Shown here: in pieces, positions 43,904 to 52,540 of the stretch
Layout: every line of letters starts with the position of its first letter
Numbering within the stretch: position 1 is the stretch's first letter
Source of the DNA: an uncultured Ruegeria sp.
GTDB lineage: Bacteria; Pseudomonadota; Alphaproteobacteria; Rhodobacterales; Rhodobacteraceae
NCBI RefSeq assembly: GCF_947504215.1
Contig: NZ_CANNGO010000008.1
Coordinates: forward strand, 124,001-188,000
Length of the DNA stretch: 64,000 nucleotides
Direction: 5' to 3'
Made by a program: the position numbers and the translations under genes
Notes under the pieces: generated by a model
Seen by the model: only the letters and a program-made list of their open reading frames with translations
Database searches by the model: none
Told to the model about the DNA's origin: nothing

Positions 43904-44502
43904 TGCGCCACCCTGAGCGTCAGGTTGATCCTGCCACCCTTGGGCAGCAGCTTTGATGATCCGTGCCGGATTCGATCCACGCCGTGATATGCCAACCTCG
44001 CGGGCCCGCCCATGATTACGACGTCCCCTGAATTCAGCCAGATCGATTCGGTCTTACCTCCACGCGTGGTGTTGCCGATGCGGAACAGCGCATCGTCGCC
44101 CAGAGAAATCGACAATACCGGCCAGGAAAAGTCCGCCTCATCCTTGTCCTGATGCAGCCCCATTCGGGCACCTTCACTATAGTAGTTGATCAGGCAGCAG
44201 TCCGGGTCACGTTCAGCGCTGGCCAGTTCGTGCCAGATGTTCAGAACCGACTCGGGAATTCCCGGCCACGCGCCACCTTTGGGGTGGTGCGTTTGATATC
44301 GATACCCGGATCTGTCCGTGACCCAACCAACCGCGCCCGCCGAGGTCATGCGCACGGACATTTCCTTGCCTGACGGGGTCATCGGTCGGAACAAGGGTGC
44401 GGCTTTCAGAATCGGTCGCAGGTCTTCGATCAGCTGAGCTTGTGCCGCCGTATCCAGATAGCCTTTTCTGATATCAAAACCGCGCAAAAGCAGCCGTGCC
44501 AT
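43900..44502 (-). CDS. alkB: AlkB-type Fe(II)/2-oxoglutarate-dependent DNA repair dioxygenase
   Basis: 200 residues from ATG 44502 (MARLLLRGFDIRKGYLD). The ORF track instead shows an 872-residue frame that reads through the antisense of dnaK; only the last 200 residues are this gene. Motifs: LINYYSEGARMGLHQDKDE (iron ligands HxD), LAYHGVDRI (distal His) and RINLTLRVAH (Arg residues for 2-oxoglutarate and substrate). Removes 1-methyladenine and 3-methylcytosine lesions by oxidative demethylation. No ada gene is adjacent. Confidence 0.92.
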   Translation of the reverse strand: MARLLLRGFDIRKGYLDTAAQAQLIEDLRPILKAAPLFRPMTPSGKEMSVRMTSAGAVGWVTDRSGYRYQTHHPKGGAWPGIPESVLNIWHELASAERDPDCCLINYYSEGARMGLHQDKDEADFSWPVLSISLGDDALFRIGNTTRGGKTESIWLNSGDVVIMGGPARLAYHGVDRIRHGSSKLLPKGGRINLTLRVAH

Positions 44503-44576
44503 CCCAGATTTCCCATTCCTTACCGAAACCTTGCGGAAAAAGGCCGCAGATTTGCGAAAACCTGCATTTCTGAACG

Positions 44577-44606
44577 CTTGCAGGCCCCTGTTCCCGCCCT
44601 TATATA
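44577..44606 (+). promoter_or_regulatory. RpoH (sigma-32) type promoter of dnaK-dnaJ
   Basis: CTTG at 44577-44580 and CTTATAT at 44599-44605, with 18 nt between the TTG and the -10 word. This agrees with the Rhodobacter RpoH consensus TTG-N17/18-CYTATNT and with the sigma-32 form CTTGAAA-N13-CCCCAT. It lies 110 bp upstream of the dnaK start, in the 213-bp gap (44503-44715) that otherwise holds nothing I recognise. Confidence 0.65.
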
Positions 44607-44715
44607 CGCCGGGACGCGCGATGGTGTAGTGCTGTCGCGCAAACCAGATCGGGACCGGATGCCATAACGGGTCCGGACCTCGAGACATCGCCTTGAAGAG
44701 AAAGGGATTGAACAT

Positions 44716-46623
44716 ATGGGAAAAGTAATCGGTATTGACCTCGGCACCACCAACTCGTGTGTGGCCATCATGGACGGCTCTCAGCCAAAGGTCATTGAAA
44801 ACGCAGAAGGGGCGCGGACCACGCCCTCGATCGTCGCCTTCACCGAAGATGAGCGACTGGTCGGTCAGCCTGCAAAACGTCAGGCGGTCACCAACCCCGA
44901 CAATACGATTTTTGGCGTCAAGCGCCTGATCGGTCGTCGTGTGGATGATGCAGAAGTCGAAAAAGACAAGAAAATGGTGCCATATGCCATCGTCAATGGT
45001 GGCAACGGCGACGCGTGGGTCGAAGCCCGCGGTGAAAAGTACTCCCCAAGCCAAATCTCGGCCTTCACTCTGGGTAAGATGAAGGAAACCGCTGAGAGCT
45101 ATCTGGGTGAGGAAGTCACACAAGCCGTCATCACCGTTCCGGCCTATTTCAATGACGCCCAGCGTCAGGCCACCAAAGACGCAGGCAAGATCGCCGGTCT
45201 GGAAGTCTTGCGGATCATCAACGAACCGACAGCTGCCGCCCTGGCCTATGGCCTGGACAAGGAAGAAACCCAAACCATCGCGGTCTATGACCTTGGTGGT
45301 GGTACCTTCGACGTGACCATTCTGGAAATCGATGACGGTCTGTTCGAGGTCAAATCGACCAACGGCGACACCTTCCTGGGTGGTGAAGACTTTGACATGC
45401 GCATCGTCAACTACCTGGCGGACGAGTTCAAAAAAGAACACGGTGTCGACCTGTCTGCCGACAAGATGGCCCTGCAGCGTCTGAAAGAAGCTGCCGAAAA
45501 AGCCAAGATCGAACTGTCCTCGACCTCGCAGACCGAAATCAACCAGCCGTTCATCTCGATGGGTGCCAACGGCCAGCCGCTGCACATGGTCATGAAACTG
45601 ACCCGTGCCAAGCTGGAATCTCTGGTTAGCGATCTGATCAAGAAATCGATGAAGCCTTGCCAGGCTGCGTTGAAGGACGCGGGCCTGTCGGCGGGCGACA
45701 TTGATGAGGTTGTTTTGGTCGGTGGTATGACCCGGATGCCGAAAGTCATCGAAGAGGTCACCAAATTCTTCGGCAAAGAGCCCCACAAGGGCGTGAACCC
45801 AGACGAAGTTGTTGCCATGGGCGCCGCCATTCAGGCCGGTGTTCTGCAAGGCGACGTCAAAGACGTGGTTCTGCTGGACGTGACCCCGCTGTCGCTGGGG
45901 ATTGAGACGCTGGGTGGCGTGTTCACCCGCCTGATCGACCGCAACACCACGATCCCGACCAAGAAGTCTCAGGTCTTCTCGACCGCCGAGGACAACCAGA
46001 ACGCCGTGACCATCCGCTGTTTCCAGGGGGAACGCGAAATGGCTGCAGACAACAAGATCCTGGGTCAGTTCAACCTTGAAGACATCCCGCCAGCCCCGCG
46101 TGGTATGCCCCAGATCGAGGTGACGTTTGACATCGACGCCAACGGTATCGTCTCGGTTTCGGCCAAAGACAAAGGCACCGGCAAAGAGCAGAAGATCACC
46201 ATCCAGGCATCGGGTGGTTTGTCGGACGAAGATATCGACAAGATGGTCAAGGACGCCGAAGACAATGCCGAGGCGGACAAAGAACGCCGCGAGCTGATCG
46301 AGGCGAAGAACCAGGCGGAAAGCCTCATCCATTCGACAGAAAAGTCGATGGAAGAGCATGCCGATAAAGTCGACCCAACCACCATCGAAGCCATCGAGCT
46401 GGCGATTGCCGCGCTGAAGGACGAGCTGGAAACCGAGAATGCCGACAAGATCAAGTCGGGCATTCAGAACGTTACCGAAGCTGCCATGAAGCTGGGTGAA
46501 GCCATCTATAAGGCACAAGCCGAAGAGGGTGATGAAGAACCTGCAGCGGCGGATGAAGCCCCGGGCGCAGACGACATTGTCGACGCCGAATTCGAAGATC
46601 TGGACGACGACAAGCGTAACTAA
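44716..46623 (+). CDS. dnaK: Hsp70 chaperone DnaK
   Basis: 635 residues. N-terminal ATPase begins [19 protein letters not shown], with [35 protein letters not shown] and [13 protein letters not shown]; the substrate domain has [14 protein letters not shown] and GIPPAPRG-like ending; the tail ends in acidic [13 protein letters not shown]. Works with DnaJ (next gene) and GrpE (32 kb away). SD AAAGGG is about 8 nt before ATG 44716. An RpoH promoter precedes it. The long antisense frames across it are common in dnaK genes and are not treated as genes. Confidence 0.98.
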   Translation: MGKVIGIDLGTTNSCVAIMDGSQPKVIENAEGARTTPSIVAFTEDERLVGQPAKRQAVTNPDNTIFGVKRLIGRRVDDAEVEKDKKMVPYAIVNGGNGDAWVEARGEKYSPSQISAFTLGKMKETAESYLGEEVTQAVITVPAYFNDAQRQATKDAGKIAGLEVLRIINEPTAAALAYGLDKEETQTIAVYDLGGGTFDVTILEIDDGLFEVKSTNGDTFLGGEDFDMRIVNYLADEFKKEHGVDLSADKMALQRLKEAAEKAKIELSSTSQTEINQPFISMGANGQPLHMVMKLTRAKLESLVSDLIKKSMKPCQAALKDAGLSAGDIDEVVLVGGMTRMPKVIEEVTKFFGKEPHKGVNPDEVVAMGAAIQAGVLQGDVKDVVLLDVTPLSLGIETLGGVFTRLIDRNTTIPTKKSQVFSTAEDNQNAVTIRCFQGEREMAADNKILGQFNLEDIPPAPRGMPQIEVTFDIDANGIVSVSAKDKGTGKEQKITIQASGGLSDEDIDKMVKDAEDNAEADKERRELIEAKNQAESLIHSTEKSMEEHADKVDPTTIEAIELAIAALKDELETENADKIKSGIQNVTEAAMKLGEAIYKAQAEEGDEEPAAADEAPGADDIVDAEFEDLDDDKRN

Positions 46624-46640
46624 CGGGCAACCGTGCCATT

Positions 46641-46671
46641 TCGGGCCGGTCCGGTTACCGGGCCGGCCCGA
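46641..46671 (+). other. GC-rich hairpin between dnaK and dnaJ
   Basis: TCGGGCCGG (46641-46649) and CCGGCCCGA (46663-46671) pair perfectly over 9 bp, and the loop can form an inner CCGG stem. No U tract follows. A stem like this between dnaK and dnaJ could act as a partial terminator or a processing/stability element that lowers DnaJ relative to DnaK. Confidence 0.5.
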
Positions 46672-46697
46672 TTACGTTGAGACATAAGGAAACACTG

Positions 46698-47849
46698 ATG
46701 TCAAAACGCGACTACTATGATGTGCTCGGCGTGTCCAAGGGCGCATCGGCGGACGAGATCAAGAAAGGCTTTCGTACGAAAGCCAAAGAGCTGCATCCCG
46801 ACCGCAACAAAGACAACCCGGATGCTGAGGCGCAGTTCAAAGAAGCGAACGAGGCCTATGACATTCTGAAAGACGCCGAGCGCAAGGCGGCTTATGACCG
46901 CTTTGGCCACGCGGCTTTTGAAAACGGCATGGGCGGCGGGGGCCGTCCCGGAGGCGGCTTTGGCGGGCAGGGCGATTTCTCCAGCGCTTTCTCAGACGTG
47001 TTCGACGACCTGTTTGGCGATTTCATGGGCGGTCAACGTGGCGGTGGTGGCGGACGCCGTGCCGCGCGCGGGTCTGACCTGCGCTATAACCTGCGCGTCA
47101 CGTTGGAAGAGGCCTATACCGGCTTGCAAAAGACCATCAATGTGCCTGCTGCCGTGGCCTGTTCGGCCTGTGAGGGCTCGGGTGCCGAAGGCGGCGTAGA
47201 GCCGACAACCTGCCCAACCTGTTCAGGCATGGGGAAGGTCCGTGCCCAGCAGGGCTTTTTCACCGTCGAACGAACTTGCCCAACTTGTTCGGGACTGGGT
47301 CAGATAATTAAAAACCCCTGTAAATCCTGTCAGGGCGCCGGCCGCGTCGAAAAAGAACGCGCCCTGTCGGTCAACATCCCAGCTGGCGTCGAAACCGGAA
47401 CTCGTATCCGACTTGCGGGTGAGGGTGAGGCCGGAATGCGCGGTGGCCCTCCGGGCGATCTCTACATCTTCGTCGAAGTGTCCGAGCACAAACTGTTCGA
47501 GCGTGACAGTGTGAACCTGTACTGCCGCGTGCCGGTCAGCATGGCCAAGGCTGCTCTGGGTGGGTCTATCGAAGTGCCCACCATCGATGGCGGCCGTGGC
47601 CGTGTTCAAATCCCGGCGGGCAGCCAGTCAGGTCGCCAGATGCGCCTGCGGAGCAAGGGCATGCCCGCCCTGCGCGGCGGCGGTGTCGGCGACATGTTGA
47701 TCGAGCTTGCTGTCGAAACTCCGGTCAACCTGACCAGCCGCCAAAAAGAACTGCTGCGCGAGTTTGATGATCTGGGCGAAGACAACCATCCGGAATCCAA
47801 CAGCTTCTTCTCGTCTGTGAAGTCTTTTTGGGATGGCATGAAAGGCTAA
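46698..47849 (+). CDS. dnaJ: Chaperone DnaJ (Hsp40)
   Basis: 383 residues. J domain with HPD in [11 protein letters not shown], a Gly/Phe region ([16 protein letters not shown]), four zinc-finger repeats ([32 protein letters not shown]) and the C-terminal substrate-binding part. ATG 46698 ([15 protein letters not shown]) has AAGGA 7 nt upstream and is chosen over the track start at 46677. Follows dnaK by 74 bp including the hairpin. Confidence 0.97.
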   Translation: MSKRDYYDVLGVSKGASADEIKKGFRTKAKELHPDRNKDNPDAEAQFKEANEAYDILKDAERKAAYDRFGHAAFENGMGGGGRPGGGFGGQGDFSSAFSDVFDDLFGDFMGGQRGGGGGRRAARGSDLRYNLRVTLEEAYTGLQKTINVPAAVACSACEGSGAEGGVEPTTCPTCSGMGKVRAQQGFFTVERTCPTCSGLGQIIKNPCKSCQGAGRVEKERALSVNIPAGVETGTRIRLAGEGEAGMRGGPPGDLYIFVEVSEHKLFERDSVNLYCRVPVSMAKAALGGSIEVPTIDGGRGRVQIPAGSQSGRQMRLRSKGMPALRGGGVGDMLIELAVETPVNLTSRQKELLREFDDLGEDNHPESNSFFSSVKSFWDGMKG

Positions 47850-47862
47850 AGCGTTTCTGAGC

Positions 47863-47882
47863 GCGGGGGTTTTTGCCCCCGC
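47863..47882 (+). terminator. Hairpin after dnaJ
   Basis: GCGGGGG-TTTTTG-CCCCCGC, a perfect 7-bp GC stem 13 bp after the dnaJ stop codon. No U tract follows, so it is only terminator-like, but its position fits the end of the dnaK-dnaJ transcript. Confidence 0.5.
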
Positions 47883-48093
47883 AGCATACACACGGCTTTC
47901 CCCGAACATGCGTTCAACGGCAGCACATCTTTCCCGCTTCATCTGGCTGAAAATATCCCGGAGCGCGAGGCAGAGCCTCGCATCCCCTGACCTGCCAGAG
48001 GCTGTTTTGGCTATAAACTAAAGACCAAACTGGCCAAACAACGGGCAAATTGCCCCTTGATTCCCTGCGTCACCCCTGAGATTGTCTGACCTA
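47883..48093. other. Intergenic stretch between dnaJ and the thi riboswitch
   Basis: No coding frame is supported. It holds a dispersed terminator-like element on the minus strand (47937-47981). The promoter of the thi operon must lie in or near its right half, but no confident -35/-10 pair is seen. Confidence 0.5.
47937..47981 (-). repeat. Dispersed terminator-like element, copy 2
   Basis: Read on the minus strand: GCGAGGC-TCT-GCCTCGC hairpin (47965-47981), then GCTCCGGGA, TATTTT, and AGATGAAG at the end (47937-47944). The TATTTT...AGATGAAG tail and hairpin order match copy 1 at 12801-12851, while the stem sequence differs. Sits between dnaJ and thiD, pointing against both. Confidence 0.55.
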
Positions 48094-48183
48094 ACCGTTG
48101 GGGTGCCCAGATCAATGGGCTGAGAGGCGCGAAATCGCTAACCCATCGAACCTGATCCGGGCAATTCCGGCGGAGGGAACGGT
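48094..48183 (+). promoter_or_regulatory. TPP riboswitch (THI element)
   Basis: All conserved parts are in order: GGGGTGCCC, GGGCTGAGAGG, AACCC, GAACCTGATCCGGG, and GGCGGAGGGAA. A P1 stem closes it (ACCGTT 48094-48099 with AACGGT 48178-48183). It binds thiamin pyrophosphate and precedes the whole thi operon by 57 nt. Confidence 0.96.
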
Positions 48184-48210
48184 CTCAAGTCGATAGACGT
48201 TTTCCAAACC

Positions 48211-48238
48211 CGTTGCCCCCGAAACAGATGGAGCAACG
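48211..48238 (+). promoter_or_regulatory. SD-sequestering hairpin of the TPP riboswitch
   Basis: CGTTGCCCC (48211-48219) pairs with GGAGCAACG (48230-48238), 8 of 9 positions. The second arm contains GGAG (48230-48233), the SD of thiD (GTG 48241). When TPP is bound this hairpin would hide the SD, giving translational control. No U tract follows, which argues against transcription termination. Confidence 0.7.
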
Positions 48239-48240
48239 AC

Positions 48241-49044
48241 GTGGCACCTATTGCCTTGACCATTGCAGGATCCGACAGCGGCGGCGGTGCCGGAATTCAG
48301 GCTGATCTGAAAGCCATGTCCGCGCTGGGCGTCTATGGCGCCAGCGTCGTTACCGCCGTCACCGCCCAAAATACGCAGGCAGTCACTGCTGTACATGGCA
48401 TTCCACTGGACGTCATTTCTGCCCAAATCGATGCTGTTCTTGGTGATCTTGACGTCAAGGCGATCAAGATCGGTATGTTGGCGAACCCTGAGATCATTCA
48501 TACCGTCGCACAAGGCATTTCCGGCTTTGCAGGTCCGGTGGTCCTGGACCCGGTTATGGTTGCAAAATCCGGTGACGCCCTGCTGGCTGGTGAAGCAATC
48601 CAGACCTTGCGCGATGTTCTGATGTCTCGCGCCACTGTCCTGACACCGAACCTGCCCGAGGCCGCTTGCCTGCTGGGCATGCCGGTTGCTGGCTCAACAG
48701 CCGAGATGATCGAGCAGGGGCGGGCCTTATGTGCTCTGGGCGCAAACTCAGCGTTGATGAAAGGCGGCCATGGCAAAGGCGATGTCTGCCACGACCTGTT
48801 GATCAATGCCGCCGGCGTCGCGGCCGAGTTCCAGGCGCCCCGTCAGGACACGAACAACACCCATGGTACCGGATGCACATTGTCATCCTCGATCGCAGCG
48901 GGTTTGGCCAAAGGATTGGCGCTGACGGAAGCGGTTGCGCAGGCGCATGAATATCTGCAAGGGGCAATCTCGCAGGCCGACACATTGAATGTCGGCGCGG
49001 GCCACGGCCCGGTGCATCATTTTCATCGGATTTGGCCCACGTGA
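48241..49044 (+). CDS. thiD: Hydroxymethylpyrimidine / HMP-phosphate kinase ThiD
   Basis: 267 residues, GTG start. Phosphorylates HMP and HMP-P to HMP-PP for thiamin synthesis. N-terminal TIAGSDSGGGAGIQADLKAM and C-terminal GTGCTLSSSIAAGLAKG (anion hole and catalytic Cys/Asp area) are the family signatures; ribokinase-like fold. First gene of the thi operon, directly behind the TPP riboswitch. No thiC is in the window, so the pyrimidine must come from a gene elsewhere or from salvage (thiY-tenA-thiZ-thiX below). Confidence 0.95.
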   Translation: MAPIALTIAGSDSGGGAGIQADLKAMSALGVYGASVVTAVTAQNTQAVTAVHGIPLDVISAQIDAVLGDLDVKAIKIGMLANPEIIHTVAQGISGFAGPVVLDPVMVAKSGDALLAGEAIQTLRDVLMSRATVLTPNLPEAACLLGMPVAGSTAEMIEQGRALCALGANSALMKGGHGKGDVCHDLLINAAGVAAEFQAPRQDTNNTHGTGCTLSSSIAAGLAKGLALTEAVAQAHEYLQGAISQADTLNVGAGHGPVHHFHRIWPT

Positions 49045-50018
49045 CGCTTTGGTCTGTCATAGGGTCCGGCGTCGCCGGTCTGGCCGTCGCCAGCGAGCTG
49101 GTCGCGCGCGGTGCTCGGGTGCAGGTGTTCGATCCGGGCGGTGCACCTGGCCCGCATGGATGTTCCTGGTGGGCCGGGGGGATGCTGGCCCCTTGGTGTG
49201 AATTTGAAAATGCCGAAGAACCGGTTTTGCGTCTGGGGCAATCGGCCATCGATTGGTGGGCGGACAGAACACCAGTTCAAAGGCGCGGAACGATTGTTGT
49301 GGCGAATACGCGCGACCTGCCGGATCTGCGCCGCTTTGCCCGTCGCACCACAGGGTTTGTCGACATTGATCGGGGTATAATCACTGAATTAGAGCCTGAT
49401 ATGGGGTCATTCGGAAAAGGATTGTTTTTCGAACACGAGGCGCATCTCGACCCGCGGCAAGCGCTGCAGGATCTCAGTCGTCAGCTGAAGGAAAAAGGCG
49501 TTGAGTTTCACCAGAAACTGGCCCCCGCGCAGCTGGAAAACGCAATCGATTGCCGGGGCTTGCACGCGCGTGAGGTGCTCCATGATCTGCGCGGCGTAAA
49601 GGGTGAAATGTTGGTCGTACGCTGCCCCGACGTGACACTGACCCGCCCCGTGCGCCTTCTGCACCCGCGCATGCCACTTTACATCGTCCCCCGCGGTGAC
49701 GGGATCTATATGCTGGGCGCAACGATGATCGAATCTGAGGACAGCAGCCGCATCACGGCGCGCTCGATGCTGGAATTGCTCAGCGCCGCTTATTCGGTCA
49801 ACCCCGCTTTTGGCGAAGCTGAGGTGCTGGAAATCGGCGTCGATCTGCGCCCCGCCTTTCCTGACAACCTACCTCGCATCCGGCGCCTTGGGCGGACAAT
49901 CTATGCCAACGGGCTGTATCGCCACGGCTACTTGTTAGCGCCCGCCCTGGCGCAGGGCGTGGCCGATCTGGCGCTTGAGAACAAACATTCGGAGATGGTT
50001 GATGAAGATCGTGCTTAA
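49041..50018 (+). CDS. thiO: Glycine oxidase ThiO
   Basis: About 325 residues. FAD-dependent oxidase that turns glycine into the iminoglycine used by ThiG. N-terminal FAD-binding SVIGSGVAGLAVASELVARG, then GCSWWAGGMLAPWCE, and C-terminal YANGLYRHGYLLAPALAQG, all typical. GTG 49041 overlaps the thiD stop (GTGA) and matches the family N terminus MTLWSVIG, so it is preferred to TTG 49032. Aerobic ThiO use instead of ThiH fits a marine aerobe. Confidence 0.92.
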   Translation: MTLWSVIGSGVAGLAVASELVARGARVQVFDPGGAPGPHGCSWWAGGMLAPWCEFENAEEPVLRLGQSAIDWWADRTPVQRRGTIVVANTRDLPDLRRFARRTTGFVDIDRGIITELEPDMGSFGKGLFFEHEAHLDPRQALQDLSRQLKEKGVEFHQKLAPAQLENAIDCRGLHAREVLHDLRGVKGEMLVVRCPDVTLTRPVRLLHPRMPLYIVPRGDGIYMLGATMIESEDSSRITARSMLELLSAAYSVNPAFGEAEVLEIGVDLRPAFPDNLPRIRRLGRTIYANGLYRHGYLLAPALAQGVADLALENKHSEMVDEDRA

Positions 50019-50196
50019 CGGCGAAACGCGCGATGTGCGTGCCGAAACCCTGTTTGATCTGCTGGTGGAATGCGGATTCTCGGGCCGTGTCGCCACCGCC
50101 GTGAACGAAGAATTCGTCCCCTCAAGCCTTCGCATCGGCCGCGAACTGAAAGATGGCGACCGGATCGAAGTCCTGTCGCCGATGCAGGGAGGCTGA
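50002..50196 (+). CDS. thiS: Sulfur carrier protein ThiS
   Basis: 64-residue ubiquitin-like carrier ending in the diagnostic Gly-Gly (SPMQGG). The C terminus is adenylated by ThiF and then loaded with sulfur for the thiazole ring. Start ATG 50002 ([12 protein letters not shown]) with GGAG 7 nt upstream; the track frame begins 27 bases earlier inside thiO. Overlaps the thiO 3' end by 17 bp. Confidence 0.94.
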   Translation: MKIVLNGETRDVRAETLFDLLVECGFSGRVATAVNEEFVPSSLRIGRELKDGDRIEVLSPMQGG

Positions 50197-50198
50197 AC

Positions 50199-50969
50199 AT
50201 GAAAGCGTTCTATGGCACCACGCTGCCCAACCCGCTGATGCTGGGCACCGCCCAATATCCCAGCCCGACCATCCTAGAGCAAGCGTTTCGCGCAAGTGGT
50301 GCAGGCGTGGCAACCGTATCTTTGCGCCGGGAAGGGGCAGGCGGCACCGGGCAGACCTTCTGGGCCATGATCCGCGATCTGGGCGTGCAGATCCTGCCCA
50401 ACACGGCCGGGTGTCACACTATCAAAGAGGCCGTGACCACCGCCCAGATGGCACGCGAAGTGTTTGATACGACATGGATCAAGCTGGAATTGATCGGCCA
50501 TACGGACAGTCTGCAACCGGATGTGTTTCAGTTGGTTGAAGCCGCCCGTATTTTGACCGAGGACGGGTTTCAGGTGTTTCCCTATACCACCGAGGATCTG
50601 ATCGTCGGAGAACGGCTGCTTGAGGCCGGGTGCGAAGTTTTAATGCCCTGGGGCGCACCTATTGGGTCTGGTCGCGGTTTGAACAACAAATACGCCTTGC
50701 GCGCGATGCGGGCCGAGTTTCCCGACGTGCCGTTGGTCATAGATGCGGGTATCGGCCTGCCCAGCCACGCCGCCCATGCGATGGAGCTGGGATATGATGC
50801 GGTGTTGCTGAACACTGCTGTGGCCCGAGCGGGCGATCCGATTGAAATGGCGCAGGCCATGGCACTGGCCGTGCAGGCAGGACAGCTGGCCCGTCAGGCC
50901 GACCCGATCGAGCCGCGCGACATGGCCGAAGCCTCAACGCCCGTTGTTGGAAAGGCCTTTTTGTCATGA
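50199..50969 (+). CDS. thiG: Thiazole synthase ThiG
   Basis: 256-residue TIM-barrel enzyme that builds thiazole phosphate from deoxyxylulose 5-phosphate, iminoglycine and ThiS-thiocarboxylate. Schiff-base Lys in [33 protein letters not shown] and [19 protein letters not shown] are characteristic. ATG 50199 follows thiS by 2 nt with SD GGAGG; the track start at 50070 is out of register with the family and overlaps thiS. Overlaps thiE by four bases. Confidence 0.95.
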   Translation: MKAFYGTTLPNPLMLGTAQYPSPTILEQAFRASGAGVATVSLRREGAGGTGQTFWAMIRDLGVQILPNTAGCHTIKEAVTTAQMAREVFDTTWIKLELIGHTDSLQPDVFQLVEAARILTEDGFQVFPYTTEDLIVGERLLEAGCEVLMPWGAPIGSGRGLNNKYALRAMRAEFPDVPLVIDAGIGLPSHAAHAMELGYDAVLLNTAVARAGDPIEMAQAMALAVQAGQLARQADPIEPRDMAEASTPVVGKAFLS

Positions 50970-51562
50970 GTTTGGATCGATTTTACCCGATTTTTGACCA
51001 CTCGGATTGGTTGCGCCGGATGCTGCCATTGGGCGTCAAGCTGGTGCAATTGCGCGTAAAGGATCAGCCCGTTGCCGAGGTTCGTAAGCAGATCGTGATC
51101 TCGCAGCAGCTGTGCCGTGAGTATGGCGCCACGTTGGTCGTGAATGACTATTGGCAAGTCGCCATCGACGCGGGATGCGACTGGATTCATCTGGGGCAAG
51201 AGGATCTGGATGACGCCGATCTAAAAGCAATCAGAAATGCGGGTCTAAAACTGGGCGTTTCCACTCATGACGATACCGAACTTGAGCGAGTTCTGGCCAT
51301 GGCCCCGGATTATGTGGCGCTGGGTCCGGTCTATCCGACAATCCTGAAAAAGATGAAATGGCACCAGCAAGGACTGCCCCGGGTGACGGAATGGAAACAG
51401 CGCCTGGGCGACATTCCTTTGGTCGGTATTGGCGGTATGAGCGTGGAGCGCGCGCCCGGCGTGTTGGCTGCTGGCGCTGACATTATATCGGCCGTGACCG
51501 ACATCACACTAAATGCAGACCCCGAGGCGCGTGTACGCGATTGGATTGAGGTTACGCGATGA
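50966..51562 (+). CDS. thiE: Thiamine phosphate synthase ThiE
   Basis: 198 residues, TIM barrel. Couples HMP-PP with thiazole phosphate to thiamin phosphate. Motifs: [74 protein letters not shown]-like end. ATG overlaps the thiG stop (ATGA). Slightly shorter than E. coli ThiE but complete. Confidence 0.93.
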   Translation: MSLDRFYPIFDHSDWLRRMLPLGVKLVQLRVKDQPVAEVRKQIVISQQLCREYGATLVVNDYWQVAIDAGCDWIHLGQEDLDDADLKAIRNAGLKLGVSTHDDTELERVLAMAPDYVALGPVYPTILKKMKWHQQGLPRVTEWKQRLGDIPLVGIGGMSVERAPGVLAAGADIISAVTDITLNADPEARVRDWIEVTR

Positions 51563-52521
51563 GCCGTTATGCCCGTCAGACAATCCTGCCGGAAGTTGGC
51601 GCAAAGGGTCAGGCCCGCCTGTCGGCTGCGCGTGTGTTGGTTGTGGGCGCGGGCGGGCTGGCGGCACCTGTTTTGCCTTTGTTGGCAGGGGCCGGGGTTG
51701 GGAATCTGACTATCTTGGATGACGACACAATCTCTCTTTCAAACTTGCACCGTCAGACATTGTTCGCCGAACAGGATTGTGATCGTCCCAAAGTTGAGGC
51801 GGCAGCAGAACGATGCCGCGCACTGAACGCGCGTATTGACGTTAGTGCTATGAATCAAGCTCTAACAAGGGCTAATGCCGCCGAATTCATATCCGGCGTC
51901 GATCTGGTTTTGGATTGCGCGGACAGTTATGCGGCCAGTTACACTCTGTCAGATACCTGCCTGGAGATGAGCAAGCCGCTAATCAGCGCGTCGGTGCTTG
52001 GCTTGACTGGATATGTCGGTGGATTCTGCGGCGGTGCCCCGTCCTTGCGCGCTGTGTTCCCCGATGCCCCCGACAGCGGCGCAAGCTGCACCACGGCCGG
52101 CGTGCTGGGCTCCGTCGTTGGAGTGATGGGCGCGATTCAGGCGCAGATGGCTTTGAACCTGATCTTGGGACTCGATCCTTCACCCCTGGCGCAGATGGTG
52201 CAGTTTGACGCCCGTACGTGCCGCAGTACCGGGTTCCGGTTCGATGGTGCGCCAGAGCCGGATACCTATTTTTCATTCATCAGCGCGTCTCAATTGGGAC
52301 CGAGCGATCTGATTGTTGAGCTACGCGATGCGCGGGAAGCGCCGGATCCGATCCATCCGGATGCGCAGCGTATGAACCCTGAGAACCTGAAAATAGAGTC
52401 TAACAAAGACCAAAGACTGGCTTTGTGTTGTGCCACCGGCCTGCGCGCATGGCGTGTGGCCGAACGAATTCAACCGAATTGGCCGGGCGAGATTGTCCTC
52501 GTCGCGGCCTCGACCTCGTGA
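51559..52521 (+). CDS. thiF: ThiF-type ThiS adenylyltransferase with rhodanese-like C terminus
   Basis: 320 residues. E1-like adenylating core: RYARQTILPEVGAKGQARL, VLVVGAGGLAAPVLPLLAGAGVG, DDDTISLSNLHRQTLF, LVLDCADSY, and the catalytic-Cys region GASCTTAGVLG. The usual zinc tetrad is lost: the first CxxC is absent (GAPSLRAVFP) and near the end only single Cys remain. From about residue 240 a short rhodanese-like segment follows, with an active-site loop CCATGLRAWRVAERI (Cys290/291), which could carry the persulfide for ThiS. ATG overlaps thiE (ATGA). Confidence 0.88.
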   Translation: MSRYARQTILPEVGAKGQARLSAARVLVVGAGGLAAPVLPLLAGAGVGNLTILDDDTISLSNLHRQTLFAEQDCDRPKVEAAAERCRALNARIDVSAMNQALTRANAAEFISGVDLVLDCADSYAASYTLSDTCLEMSKPLISASVLGLTGYVGGFCGGAPSLRAVFPDAPDSGASCTTAGVLGSVVGVMGAIQAQMALNLILGLDPSPLAQMVQFDARTCRSTGFRFDGAPEPDTYFSFISASQLGPSDLIVELRDAREAPDPIHPDAQRMNPENLKIESNKDQRLALCCATGLRAWRVAERIQPNWPGEIVLVAASTS

Positions 52522-52540
52522 ACAGAAGGAAATGCGAGAT

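Noticed and set aside
43900-46518. 872-residue minus-strand ORF covering alkB and the antisense of dnaK
   Set aside because: Only the last 200 residues match AlkB; the rest mirrors dnaK codons. Long antisense frames are a known feature of dnaK.
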